NCBI RefSeq assembly: GCF_964036595.1
Contig: NZ_OZ038523.1
Location: 3,354,501 to 3,418,500, forward strand
DNA: 64,000 nucleotides
Direction: 5' to 3'
Source: Tenacibaculum sp. 190524A05c
Lineage (GTDB): Bacteria > Bacteroidota > Bacteroidia > Flavobacteriales > Flavobacteriaceae
The position numbers and the translations under genes are program-made. The notes under the pieces were generated by a model, which made no database searches, had not been told where the DNA came from, and was given only the letters and a program-made list of their open reading frames with translations. Positions 40,586 through 50,473 of this stretch are shown here, in pieces. Every line of letters starts with the position of its first letter. Positions within the stretch are counted from its first letter, which is position 1.

Positions 40586-42853
40586 TTATCTAGTTGTAAA
40601 TTCTATTTTCTGTGATATTAATTTCCCGGAAGAAGTAATACCTTCTATGTAAGTTGTAATATTTTTTTGACTTGAAATTGGTATGGTTATATTAGAAATT
40701 GTTTCTGAACCTAATTCAATATTAGGTTTCCAAAATATTGCTCCATATTGTTTAAATGTATCATTTGATAATGAAGGATATTTAGGTGAATAATATTCTT
40801 TTTCAGTCGCAAAACCAACCGGTATTTTAATTTTACTAGTAGAAGAGTTTTTACGGACCATCTCTATATTGGAATAAGTGAAAATAAAAAAAGCATAAGC
40901 AGGTTGACCTAGAACTACTCGCATATCGGTTCCATAATAAACACTTTTAACTTGATCTAAATATACTCCCTTTAAGAACCAAGGCTCGCGAGTTACATCT
41001 CTACCATTCAATTCTACTCTTGATATTGGTTTAAACGGTGGTGTTTTTGAGATTATGAATTCAATCAAATCCATTCCAGTGTGAGTTATGGTATTTTCCA
41101 TGTCTATTTTTTTGTATACACCAATTTCTGGATCTTCTTTAACGTTTTTATCTTTTATTCCTTTGACTTCAACTTCATTTAAAGTTTCATATTCACCTTT
41201 CAAAGGTTTGAAATTTGAGGTTTCAAATTCATTTATAAAAACTTCGTTTGATACTTGTTCTTTATTTAACCTGTCCAATAAAGTACCTCCTGAAAATGAT
41301 AGAGCAGGAGCAATTCTAGTGATTCTATCGTTTTTGTTCACTCCAAATTCAATAGTTGATTTTTTCTTTATAAAGCTATTTTTAAAAGTCCAAGGATTTT
41401 CGTTGTATTCAATAGTATGTACTAAATTATTTTCTTTTGAAAATAAAAGTATCGATTGTTTACTTGAAATTGAAGAATTGAATTTAGCTGTTAAATCGAT
41501 TCCATTTTCGAAAGGAAAAATTGTTTTCGATGGGTTGTTAAAAATATTGTTCCATTTGTATTTACTCCAACCTTGAGTTAGAAGTAAGAGATCTAGTCTT
41601 CTTAGTTTGGAATCCTTTTTATGATCAAACAATGAGTGTACATCTTCTATTTTACCTTTTATGTAAGGCTTTAGAATAAAAGAGCTCATAATATTATTTT
41701 GAGGATTGTATGCTTTTGTTGTTGAAGGAAGAAAAGAAGCACTTGAGTAGATTATATCTTTGGTAGGATTAGTAAATGTTATCTTTAGTGAATCTGGAGA
41801 AACCTTTTTTACTATAGGTTTGAGTTCATGAAACAATTCCTCAGAATGTAAATAAGTTAATCTTTCTGTAATAGGTTGGTCTTCTTCATTAAAAACGGTC
41901 ACAATATTAATCCCAGGAAAAAGCTCTTCTTTTGGAATTGGTAAGAAATAATTTTGTTTTGTTTGATCAAAAGAAAAGTAAAAGTTCCTAAATTTCCTTG
42001 TGTTATGAATCATAATACGATAGCGTTTCCCATGCAATTCGTGAACAGTGTTTTTATTGCTTATAACATGAAGTGCTACTTTATCTGAATTTTTATTTAC
42101 AATATTTAATGTGATTCCTTTCGAATCTGGTTTAGGTGTGTAAGCGTTCAATTCTTTCCCGTTGGATAGAAGGATTGAAAAACGATAGATTTCATTTTCT
42201 TTTACAAAAAGCCGAACGCTGTTCATGCCTAATTCATTTGTAGTGAATTGTCTTATAATGTTGTCTTGTTGATCTCTAATAATTCCTTTCTCTATTTTAA
42301 GCCCTTTGTTATTCTTGTCTTTTATTAGAATTCCAATAGAGTTAATGGCATTTGCAATTAGATGTCCGCCTTCAGGAAATAGTTTGAATTCAAAAGCATT
42401 TTTTTCATTTTGTACAACTGAATATTTCTTATTGTTTTTAGATATGATCTTTATTTTTTGATAAAAAGCATTGTCTTCATTAAAGTTTTTCATCCATCTT
42501 GTCGATGCTTTGATGTGATAATGTTGTTCCGTGTAAGTTGAATCCAGTAATATACTACCATGTCCAAGTCCGTTTTTAATATGGATTAATTGCTGATCTT
42601 TTAACGTACCGTTATTATTAAAAATTGAAACATACAGATTTGATGTGGTTGTATGTAGTTTTAGAGAGTTTTGTTCTTGAACATAAGCATTAAACCAAAT
42701 TTCTTCACCTAACAAGAAACTGGTTTTATTCAAATGTAGAAAGGGGACTTCTCTTGTGTTTTTGAAATAGTTTACATAGTTACTGTCTATTTTGCTCTGT
42801 GAAAAAATAAAAGAACTACTTAAAACTAATATGATCAATAATTTTTCTTTCAT
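40586..42853 (-). CDS. MG2-like/plug-like secreted protein, paralogue 2
   Basis: This 755-residue protein has a signal peptide, the common LHLNKTSFLLGEEIWFNAY N-terminal block, and the shared VPVGFATEKEYYSPKYPS-like tail (here IPVGFATEKEYY). It differs from its neighbours in the plug-like part: the segment after LNEVEVKGIKDKNV is shorter and lacks the VYGSATM stretch. About 60 bases separate it from the third gene and 27 from the first, so all three are probably one operon. It may have specialised in partner or ligand. No enzyme motif is seen. Confidence 0.75.
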   Translation of the reverse strand: MKEKLLIILVLSSSFIFSQSKIDSNYVNYFKNTREVPFLHLNKTSFLLGEEIWFNAYVQEQNSLKLHTTTSNLYVSIFNNNGTLKDQQLIHIKNGLGHGSILLDSTYTEQHYHIKASTRWMKNFNEDNAFYQKIKIISKNNKKYSVVQNEKNAFEFKLFPEGGHLIANAINSIGILIKDKNNKGLKIEKGIIRDQQDNIIRQFTTNELGMNSVRLFVKENEIYRFSILLSNGKELNAYTPKPDSKGITLNIVNKNSDKVALHVISNKNTVHELHGKRYRIMIHNTRKFRNFYFSFDQTKQNYFLPIPKEELFPGINIVTVFNEEDQPITERLTYLHSEELFHELKPIVKKVSPDSLKITFTNPTKDIIYSSASFLPSTTKAYNPQNNIMSSFILKPYIKGKIEDVHSLFDHKKDSKLRRLDLLLLTQGWSKYKWNNIFNNPSKTIFPFENGIDLTAKFNSSISSKQSILLFSKENNLVHTIEYNENPWTFKNSFIKKKSTIEFGVNKNDRITRIAPALSFSGGTLLDRLNKEQVSNEVFINEFETSNFKPLKGEYETLNEVEVKGIKDKNVKEDPEIGVYKKIDMENTITHTGMDLIEFIISKTPPFKPISRVELNGRDVTREPWFLKGVYLDQVKSVYYGTDMRVVLGQPAYAFFIFTYSNIEMVRKNSSTSKIKIPVGFATEKEYYSPKYPSLSNDTFKQYGAIFWKPNIELGSETISNITIPISSQKNITTYIEGITSSGKLISQKIEFTTR

Positions 42854-42880
42854 AAGCTGTTTTTTGAGTTACATATATTC

Positions 42881-45247
42881 TTAGTTTAATGATAATGTTA
42901 CTTTTTTAGAAATAAGTTTTCCCGATTCTGTAATCCCTTCTATGTAAACATTCACTTTTTCTTGAAGATTTCCAGGAATCTGAACTGTTTCATTTAAATA
43001 TGCATCAAGTTCTATATTGGGTTTCCAATACATACAACCAAATTTTTGATAAGTTTCATTTACAAACGAAGGATAAAGAGGGTTGTAATATTCTTTCTCT
43101 GTGGCAAATCCAACTGGTATTTTCACATGAGTAAATTCGGCTTTGCTATTGATGTATTCTGAAGGAGAAAGGCTAAATATGTATATTTCTTCTCCTAAAG
43201 TTCCAGGAATTCTTCCAAAGAAAATTTCTTTAACTGTATTTAAATATATCTGCTCCATTATCCAGAGTTGTTGTGAAATGTCTTCGCCATCTAAATATAT
43301 TCGAAGTAGAGGACGACCATATCGATTTCCATTGTTCTCTTCTTGTTTAATAATTTTAGTTCCCTGATCGCCAAGACTTCTGAGAGCAGGTTGTTTAGTA
43401 TAATGGTTCCAATATCCCTTTTCTTTTAAAAAATCGATAAAAGTGTCACCTGAAGCAATAATTCTATTTTTCATTTTTGCACTAGATAACATTGTTGCTG
43501 CTCCATATACCTTATCATGGTTTTCAGTTTTTCTCCTACGTTTGTTTGCAATTACCTCTACTTCGTCTAAACTTTCAAAATCACTTTTAAAGGGTTGGAA
43601 ATTACTTACGCCAAGTTCAAAATTGTTTGTTGAATTTACTTTTGAAGTATCAAAAAAGTCAGATAATTTTCCTCCCTTATAAGATATTGCAGGTGCTATT
43701 TTGTAATAGTTGTCTTTAATATTTAAAGCGAATTTGAAAGTTGAGTTCTTCTTTACGAATGAGTTTTTTAAAACCCATGGTATTTCTGTAGGCGGAATAA
43801 TTCTAACAAGATTATTATCAGATGAGGACATGACAATCGACTGTTTTGAGCTTAGTTTTTTATTAATTCTAGCTGTAATATCGATACCGTTTTCAAATTC
43901 ATGAAATACTTTAGGAGGAGAGTTAAAAACAGTAGTCCAATTATATTTACTCCAACCTTGAATCAGAAGTAATAAATCAAGATCTCTTTTTTGGCCTTTA
44001 TATGCTTTACCGAATAATAATTCAGGACTTTGAATGTGTCCTTTTATATAAGGCTTTAAAAGAAATGAAGAAATGATATTATCTTTTGGTTTATATGCTA
44101 TTGTATTACTAGGTAGAAAAGAAGCGCTTAAAAACACTCTTTCTTTATCTGGGTTTGTGAATTTTACAGCAACTGAATCATTTTTCATGATTTTAGTATT
44201 GCTAACACTTACGTTTTGAAACAGTTTCTCGGATTTCACAAAAATTAAGCGTTCAGCTATGGGAGTATTTTCATCGTTAAAAATGGTAATGATATTTATT
44301 CCCGGAGTTAATTCGTCTTGTTTTAGAATAAGAGCATGGTTGTAATTATCTTCGTTAAAAGTAAATGGAAAGTTTCGATAACTTCGCGTATTATGAACAA
44401 GAATTCTATATTTTTTTCCTGCAATTGAACCTAAAGTACTTTTATTCGTAATGACGTTTACTGTTACTTCTTTGTCCTTTTTGTTATTTATGATTAAGGA
44501 GATTCCTTTAGTTTCAATGTTTGTAATTGAAGTTTTTATTTCAACGTCATTGGATAATATCGCATGAAACGAATAACTTTCTTTTTCCTTCAAGAATAAC
44601 CGAACACTGTTCATCCCAAAATTGTTTGTGTTGAAATATCGCACCGTATTACCGTTTTTGTCTTTTATAATTCCTTTTTTAATTTTAACGCCTTCATTTT
44701 TATAGTCTTTTATAAGTATTCCGATATTATTTAAAGTGTTGGCAACAAAATGTCCTCCTTCGGGAAAGAGTTTGAATTCGAAATACTTCTTTTCAGAAAT
44801 AATTTTCTTTTGATCTTTTGATTTGGAAGAAGCAATTCTAATTTTTTGATAGTACGCATTGTCTTCATTAAAGTTTTTCATCCATCTAGTAGAAGCTTTT
44901 AAATAGTAGTTTTTTCCAGTAAATGTTGAATCTAAAAGAATACTTCCATAACCAGTTCCTTCATTTACCATTACAAGTTGTTGAGATTTTAAAGTAGTAT
45001 CCTCGTTAAAAATCGATACGTAGAGGTTTGTAGTTGTAGGATGCGGTTTTTGAGAGTTTTGTTCTTGGATATAGGCCTTAAACCAAATTTCTTCACCTTG
45101 AAGAAAACTTGTTTTATTTAAGTGCAAAAAAGGAACTTCTCTGGTGTTTTCAAAGTATTTGGTATATTTTTCATTGGTTAGTTTTTCTTGAGAAAATGAG
45201 TTGAATAGAACGAATAGGACTATCACTAAAAGGTAAAGTTTTTTCAT
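42881..45247 (-). CDS. MG2-like/plug-like secreted protein, paralogue 1 (promoter-proximal)
   Basis: The 788-residue protein has a signal peptide (ending near FSQ), the LHLNKTSFLQGEEIWFKAY block, an alpha-macroglobulin-like N-terminal half, the plug-like LDEVEVIANKRRRK and VYGAATMLSS segments, and the GFATEKEYYNPLYPS tail. It is the longest of three tandem paralogues and the first transcribed. Upstream lies a -7-like element and a phased 13-base direct repeat. Such proteins may act with TonB-linked nutrient systems, but that is an inference from domain content alone. Confidence 0.75.
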   Translation of the reverse strand: MKKLYLLVIVLFVLFNSFSQEKLTNEKYTKYFENTREVPFLHLNKTSFLQGEEIWFKAYIQEQNSQKPHPTTTNLYVSIFNEDTTLKSQQLVMVNEGTGYGSILLDSTFTGKNYYLKASTRWMKNFNEDNAYYQKIRIASSKSKDQKKIISEKKYFEFKLFPEGGHFVANTLNNIGILIKDYKNEGVKIKKGIIKDKNGNTVRYFNTNNFGMNSVRLFLKEKESYSFHAILSNDVEIKTSITNIETKGISLIINNKKDKEVTVNVITNKSTLGSIAGKKYRILVHNTRSYRNFPFTFNEDNYNHALILKQDELTPGINIITIFNDENTPIAERLIFVKSEKLFQNVSVSNTKIMKNDSVAVKFTNPDKERVFLSASFLPSNTIAYKPKDNIISSFLLKPYIKGHIQSPELLFGKAYKGQKRDLDLLLLIQGWSKYNWTTVFNSPPKVFHEFENGIDITARINKKLSSKQSIVMSSSDNNLVRIIPPTEIPWVLKNSFVKKNSTFKFALNIKDNYYKIAPAISYKGGKLSDFFDTSKVNSTNNFELGVSNFQPFKSDFESLDEVEVIANKRRRKTENHDKVYGAATMLSSAKMKNRIIASGDTFIDFLKEKGYWNHYTKQPALRSLGDQGTKIIKQEENNGNRYGRPLLRIYLDGEDISQQLWIMEQIYLNTVKEIFFGRIPGTLGEEIYIFSLSPSEYINSKAEFTHVKIPVGFATEKEYYNPLYPSFVNETYQKFGCMYWKPNIELDAYLNETVQIPGNLQEKVNVYIEGITESGKLISKKVTLSLN

Positions 45248-45274
45248 ATTAAATTTTTAATCGGTTAATCCTCT

Positions 45275-45282
45275 TAAAGATA
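45275..45282 (-). promoter_or_regulatory. -7-like element of the three-paralogue operon
   Basis: The minus strand reads TATCTTTA, one base from TAnnTTTG, 28 bases before the ATG. The direct repeats lie 28-61 bases further upstream, a usual activator position. Confidence 0.45.
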
Positions 45283-45309
45283 CCAAATAATTATGCTAGA
45301 ATTATTTTG

Positions 45310-45343
45310 AATGAGTGAATGATACGTTTCAATGAGTGAATGA
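45310..45343 (-). promoter_or_regulatory. 13-base direct repeat with 21-base period (candidate activator site)
   Basis: AATGAGTGAATGA occurs at 45310-45322 and 45331-45343 on the plus strand (TCATTCACTCATT on the transcribed orientation). A 21-base period is two helical turns, as in LytTR-type response-regulator sites. The intervening CGTTTC and the following GAAACG also form an inverted repeat. Confidence 0.5.
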
Positions 45344-45359
45344 GAAACGCAAAAAAATA

Positions 45360-45385
45360 AAAAACAATCTTTAAAGATTGTTTTT
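45360..45385. terminator. Perfect AT-rich palindrome between groL and the paralogue operon
   Basis: A 13-bp self-complementary stem (AAAAACAATCTTT 45360-45372 with AAAGATTGTTTTT) carries A and T runs. It may act as a second terminator behind groSL or be a cruciform-prone element. Confidence 0.5.
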
Positions 45386-45475
45386 AAGTTATAAAGAGAG
45401 TTATTACTCACTTTTTGTAAGCAGATAAATTTTGTTGGTTATATGCAAAGATTAGATGCTTATTAAACAAAAAAA

Positions 45476-45503
45476 ATAAACCTTGGGAATTCCCAAGGTT
45501 TAT
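45476..45503 (-). terminator. Terminator of groSL
   Basis: A 28-base perfect palindrome (ATAAACCTTGGGAA and its complement) lies 26 bases beyond the groL stop, with a long T-run on the minus strand. Confidence 0.85.
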
Positions 45504-45528
45504 CTTAAATATTATTTGTAATTAAAAA

Positions 45529-47175
<1,647 letters not shown>

Positions 47176-47195
47176 TTAGAATAGTTTGTTTGAAA

Positions 47196-47471
47196 TTAAA
47201 TGATAGCCATGATGTCTGACTCTCTCATCATTAGATAATCTTTTCCTTCGAATTTAAGTTCTGTACCAGAATACTTACCATATAAAACTGTATCTCCAAC
47301 TTTTACCGTTAAAGGCTCATCTTTTTTACCAGTTCCTACGGCAACGATAGTTCCTTTTTGAGGCTTCTCTTTTGCGTTATCAGGTATAATAATTCCTGAA
47401 GCGGTAGTAGTTTCAGCTGCAGCTGGTTCTACTAGAACTCTATCTGCTAAAGGTTTGATATTTAATCCCAT
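47196..47471 (-). CDS. groS: Co-chaperonin GroES
   Basis: This 91-residue protein has the GroES features: [20 protein letters not shown] at the N-terminus, the mobile loop ([11 protein letters not shown]), and [21 protein letters not shown]. Seven copies cap the GroEL ring. It is the first gene of the groSL operon. Upstream is an exact -7 element; I see no CIRCE element, consistent with Bacteroidetes heat-shock genes that lack it. Confidence 0.97.
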   Translation of the reverse strand: MGLNIKPLADRVLVEPAAAETTTASGIIIPDNAKEKPQKGTIVAVGTGKKDEPLTVKVGDTVLYGKYSGTELKFEGKDYLMMRESDIMAII

Positions 47472-47566
47472 TTTATTTAAAAATTTTGATTAATCTGTTT
47501 TTAATTTTTCAGTTTTCTAAAGGTCAGAAATTATGCCAAGGCTATAAAACTGCCATTTTTACTGCG

Positions 47567-47574
47567 CAAAGTTA
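47567..47574 (-). promoter_or_regulatory. -7 promoter element of groSL
   Basis: The minus strand reads TAACTTTG, an exact TAnnTTTG match about 95 bases before the groS ATG, just downstream of the secG terminator. The long leader may hold further control. Confidence 0.5.
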
Positions 47575-47597
47575 TTTCGAAAAAATGAGATAAAAAA

Positions 47598-47625
47598 AAA
47601 TGCCAACGTGTCATCGTTGGCATTT
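47598..47625 (-). terminator. Terminator of the miaB-secG operon
   Basis: An 11-bp stem (AAATGCCAACG 47598-47608 with CGTTGGCATTT 47615-47625) with a T-run on the minus strand lies 23 bases past the secG stop. Confidence 0.85.
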
Positions 47626-47647
47626 CTTATTTTTATTTTTCTATCTA

Positions 47648-47983
47648 CTATTGTACTGAATCTTTTGTGTTATCAGGAGTAGTAGTTGTAGCTGGTGCAG
47701 TTGTTTCAACACCATCTAAAGTATTATTTAAATCTGGAGCGTTATTCGAATTACCTCTTTCGATAGCGAAGTTAGATAATAAGATTAAAGCGAACATTGC
47801 AATAGCTAACGTCCAAGTTGTTCTGTCTAAAAAGTTGTTAGTGTTTTGTACACCACCGATGTTCATACCACCGCCACCTCCGAAAGAAGATGATAATCCT
47901 CCACCTTTTGGGTTTTGAACCATAACGATTAAAATTAATGCAATCGCAACAATGATGATTAAAATTAAAATTGGTAAATACAT
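47648..47983 (-). CDS. secG: Preprotein translocase subunit SecG
   Basis: The 111-residue protein starts MYLPILILIIIVAIALILIV, has the SecG motif MVQNPKGGGLSSSFGGGGG, and a second membrane helix (TWTLAIAMFALILLSNF). SecG associates with SecYE in the inner membrane and aids export. I chose the ATG at 47983; an upstream frame extends 17 residues to 48034 but would overlap the preceding gene and lacks family similarity. The C-terminal tail is acidic and Thr-rich. Confidence 0.93.
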   Translation of the reverse strand: MYLPILILIIIVAIALILIVMVQNPKGGGLSSSFGGGGGMNIGGVQNTNNFLDRTTWTLAIAMFALILLSNFAIERGNSNNAPDLNNTLDGVETTAPATTTTPDNTKDSVQ

Positions 47984-47990
47984 GTCTTTA

Positions 47991-48689
47991 TTATGATTTT
48001 TGTAAAATTCGTATCTTCTTAATTTGGTCTGCAAAGAAAGTACTTTTTTCTGGATATTTCAAACTTAATATTTCATAGGCTTTTACAGCATTATCATATT
48101 TCTTTTGCTCTAGATAAATTTTAGCCAATGTTTCAGTCATTGGTAAAGGTTCTTGAACAGTATCAATAGGTTTTGCATTCGATGTGGAATGCTTGTTAAT
48201 CCTAGAGATTTTAGGGTTATTTGCTATGAAATTATCTATAATATTATCCTGTAAAGATTTTTCTTTTTGAGGTTCAAGTTTTTGAATTGTTCCACTTGAT
48301 AATTGTAACCATTGATTAAATGAATGTGTTTCATTTTTAGTAAATGGTATTGGTTTACCTATAGCTAATTCTTCTTTTATAGTTTCAATACTATTCTCAG
48401 AATCGTCATCGGAAATTGATTTTTCCTCAATAATATCTTCTTTCTTTTTCTTGAATAGTTCTGATGTTATAAAATCGAATAAAATAGATCGATCTGTGGT
48501 ATATGCAGCAGTGAGTTTTAACTCATTATTGTACTTAAAACTTTCTTGCTCTTTTAACGCTTTTAAAAAAAGTGCTCGTGCAGATTGAAAATAAGGATAT
48601 TTTTCAATTACAGCCTTAATTTCGTTTGCATCCTGTTGTTCAATGAATGAAGGATTGTTTAAGATGTATATGTAGCTGTCTTTTACCAT
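47991..48689 (-). CDS. TPR-like protein between lptE and secG, function unknown
   Basis: This 232-residue protein has two helical ends and a disordered acidic middle (about 90-165). The N-terminus (ANEIKAVIEKYPYFQSARAL) and C-terminus (LAKIYLEQKKYDNAVKAYEI, then LSLKYPEKSTFF) have the shape of tetratricopeptide repeats. No signal peptide is seen, so it is cytosolic. It overlaps lptE by 7 bases and is followed by secG, so it is translationally linked to envelope genes and may assist export or outer-membrane assembly. Function not known. Confidence 0.72.
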   Translation of the reverse strand: MVKDSYIYILNNPSFIEQQDANEIKAVIEKYPYFQSARALFLKALKEQESFKYNNELKLTAAYTTDRSILFDFITSELFKKKKEDIIEEKSISDDDSENSIETIKEELAIGKPIPFTKNETHSFNQWLQLSSGTIQKLEPQKEKSLQDNIIDNFIANNPKISRINKHSTSNAKPIDTVQEPLPMTETLAKIYLEQKKYDNAVKAYEILSLKYPEKSTFFADQIKKIRILQKS

Positions 48690-49189
48690 TTAGCGACAGA
48701 AGCATTAAATATATCTTGTGTAATTCTTGGTAAAATTTCGTCGTACGCTGCCTCAAGAACACTTCCTGCTAACTGTTGAGATGCTCCATAATCGTAATAG
48801 AAAGAAAATTGTTTTTCAAAATCATCTTTCTCTTCTAAAGCATTTGTAAAACGCACATTAACCGAAATAGTTAAACGGTTTTGAGCTGCAGTTTGATTAG
48901 AAGTAGCACTAATGGGAGAAATTCTATAACCTGTTATTTCACCTTCAAAACGTAAATCACCACCAGCTCTCACTAGCGTTAAATTTGTTTGTCTGGTAAA
49001 CAAATCTTGTAAATCTTGGGTAAATCTTTGACTTAAAGAAGGTTCTACTAATGCAGCTTGATTAGGGAAGAAATTAACCTGAATTGTTTTAGCATTTCCA
49101 GTATTTCCACCAGTGAATGAGTAAGCTCCACATCCAATAGCAACTAGCATAAAAACTGAAGCAAAGAATATATATGTAAGTTTTTTCAT
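48683..49189 (-). CDS. lptE: LptE-like LPS-assembly lipoprotein
   Basis: The 168-residue lipoprotein has the lipobox VAIGC (Cys about residue 20) and the LptE-like pattern GCGAYSFTGGN, QVNFFPNQAALVEPSLSQRF and FEGEITGYRISP. LptE plugs the LptD pore at the outer membrane during LPS insertion. No lptD is nearby. The overlap with the downstream TPR gene (7 bases) points to one operon. Confidence 0.85.
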   Translation of the reverse strand: MKKLTYIFFASVFMLVAIGCGAYSFTGGNTGNAKTIQVNFFPNQAALVEPSLSQRFTQDLQDLFTRQTNLTLVRAGGDLRFEGEITGYRISPISATSNQTAAQNRLTISVNVRFTNALEEKDDFEKQFSFYYDYGASQQLAGSVLEAAYDEILPRITQDIFNASVAKW

Positions 49190-49223
49190 TTTTAAATTTA
49201 GATAAACAAGTTTACAAAATCTA

Positions 49224-50453
49224 TTATAAATCGTATTGTTTTATTTTTCGATAAAGTGTCCTTTCTGATATGCCTAATTCCTTGGCTGCAAGTTTTCTTT
49301 TACCTTTATTTCTATCAAGAGATTTTCTAATCATTTCCACCTCTTTTTCTTGTAAAGATAAGTTTTCATGTTCTTCAATTGTCTCAATAAAATCATAATT
49401 GTTTTCAGAAGAAGATTCCGGAATTTGAACTACTTCAACACTACTTGTAGTTGTATCTTGATCGTTGTATATCCTTTGAATAATACCTTGGTTTTCTTCT
49501 TGAACTTCTTGAACGTTGCCGTTTTGCATTAAATCTAACGTTAATTTTTTTAGATCATTAATGTCGTTACGCATATCAAATAATATTTTATACATGATAT
49601 CACGTTCATTTGAAAAGTCATTTGAATTCGAAGAGTTATTGTCAACGAGAACAGGAAGATTATTTCTTGAAATATTCGGTAAATATTGAGCTAAAATTTC
49701 AGGAGAAATAATTCTGTTTTCTTCCATAATTGAAATTTGCTCAGCAATATTTTTTAATTGTCTGATGTTTCCAGGGAAACGGTAATTAAGTAAAACATTA
49801 CTTGCATTTTCGTCCAATCGAATTACAGGAATTCGGTTTTTTTGAGCGAAATCAGAAGCAAATTTTCTAAACAATAAATGAATATCATTTCCACGTTCTC
49901 TTAAAGGAGGTAAAGAAATTTCGATAGTACTTAACCTGTAATATAAGTCTTCTCTAAATTTCCCTTTACTAATTGCTTCTTGCATTTTCACATTAGTTGC
50001 AGCAACAATTCGAACGTTTGTTTTTTGAACTTGCGAAGATCCTACTTTAATGAATTCACCATTTTCTAGTACACGTAACAATCTTACTTGAGTTGTTAAT
50101 GGTAATTCTCCTACTTCGTCTAAAAATATTGTTCCTCCATCGGCAACTTCAAAATATCCTTTTCTAGTTTGTGTTGCTCCAGTAAATGCTCCTTTTTCAT
50201 GACCGAACAGTTCACTATCAATTGTGCCTTCTGGAATTGCACCACAGTTTACAGCAATATATTTTGCATGCTTTCTGTGGGATAATTGATGAATTATTTT
50301 CGGTATATTTTCTTTTCCTACGCCACTTTCTCCTGTTACTAAAACGGAAATATCAGTAGGCGCAACTCGAACAGCTTTTTCAATAGCTCTGTTGAGTTGA
50401 ATGTCGTTCCCGATAATTCCGAATCGTTGTTTTACAGCTTGTAAGTTTTCCAT
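49224..50453 (-). CDS. Sigma-54-dependent activator without receiver domain
   Basis: The 409-residue protein is an NtrC-type AAA+ activator. It has Walker A GESGVGKE (41-48), the sigma-54-contacting GAFTGA (88-93), Walker B GGTIFLDEVG and FRFPGNIRQLKN-like sensor segment, then an acidic linker and a C-terminal Fis-like helix-turn-helix (KRKLAAKELGISERTLYRKI). No N-terminal receiver or sensor domain is present, so it is probably controlled by expression or by a partner. In the linker it differs from typical NtrC, with acidic and Glu-rich residues. It sits between miaB and lptE in one operon, and may control envelope genes; this is inference. The Walker A reads ESGVGKE where ESGTGKE is common. 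Confidence 0.92.
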   Translation of the reverse strand: MENLQAVKQRFGIIGNDIQLNRAIEKAVRVAPTDISVLVTGESGVGKENIPKIIHQLSHRKHAKYIAVNCGAIPEGTIDSELFGHEKGAFTGATQTRKGYFEVADGGTIFLDEVGELPLTTQVRLLRVLENGEFIKVGSSQVQKTNVRIVAATNVKMQEAISKGKFREDLYYRLSTIEISLPPLRERGNDIHLLFRKFASDFAQKNRIPVIRLDENASNVLLNYRFPGNIRQLKNIAEQISIMEENRIISPEILAQYLPNISRNNLPVLVDNNSSNSNDFSNERDIMYKILFDMRNDINDLKKLTLDLMQNGNVQEVQEENQGIIQRIYNDQDTTTSSVEVVQIPESSSENNYDFIETIEEHENLSLQEKEVEMIRKSLDRNKGKRKLAAKELGISERTLYRKIKQYDL

Positions 50454-50473
50454 TCTTTTTCTTTCAAAACAAA

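Noticed and set aside
45310..45343. CRISPR-like interpretation of the short direct repeats
   Set aside because: Only two 13-base units with an 8-base spacer and no cas genes; better explained as a regulator site.
47984..48034. Seventeen-residue N-terminal extension of SecG
   Set aside because: It would overlap the preceding gene and lacks SecG similarity; the ATG at 47983 gives the family start.
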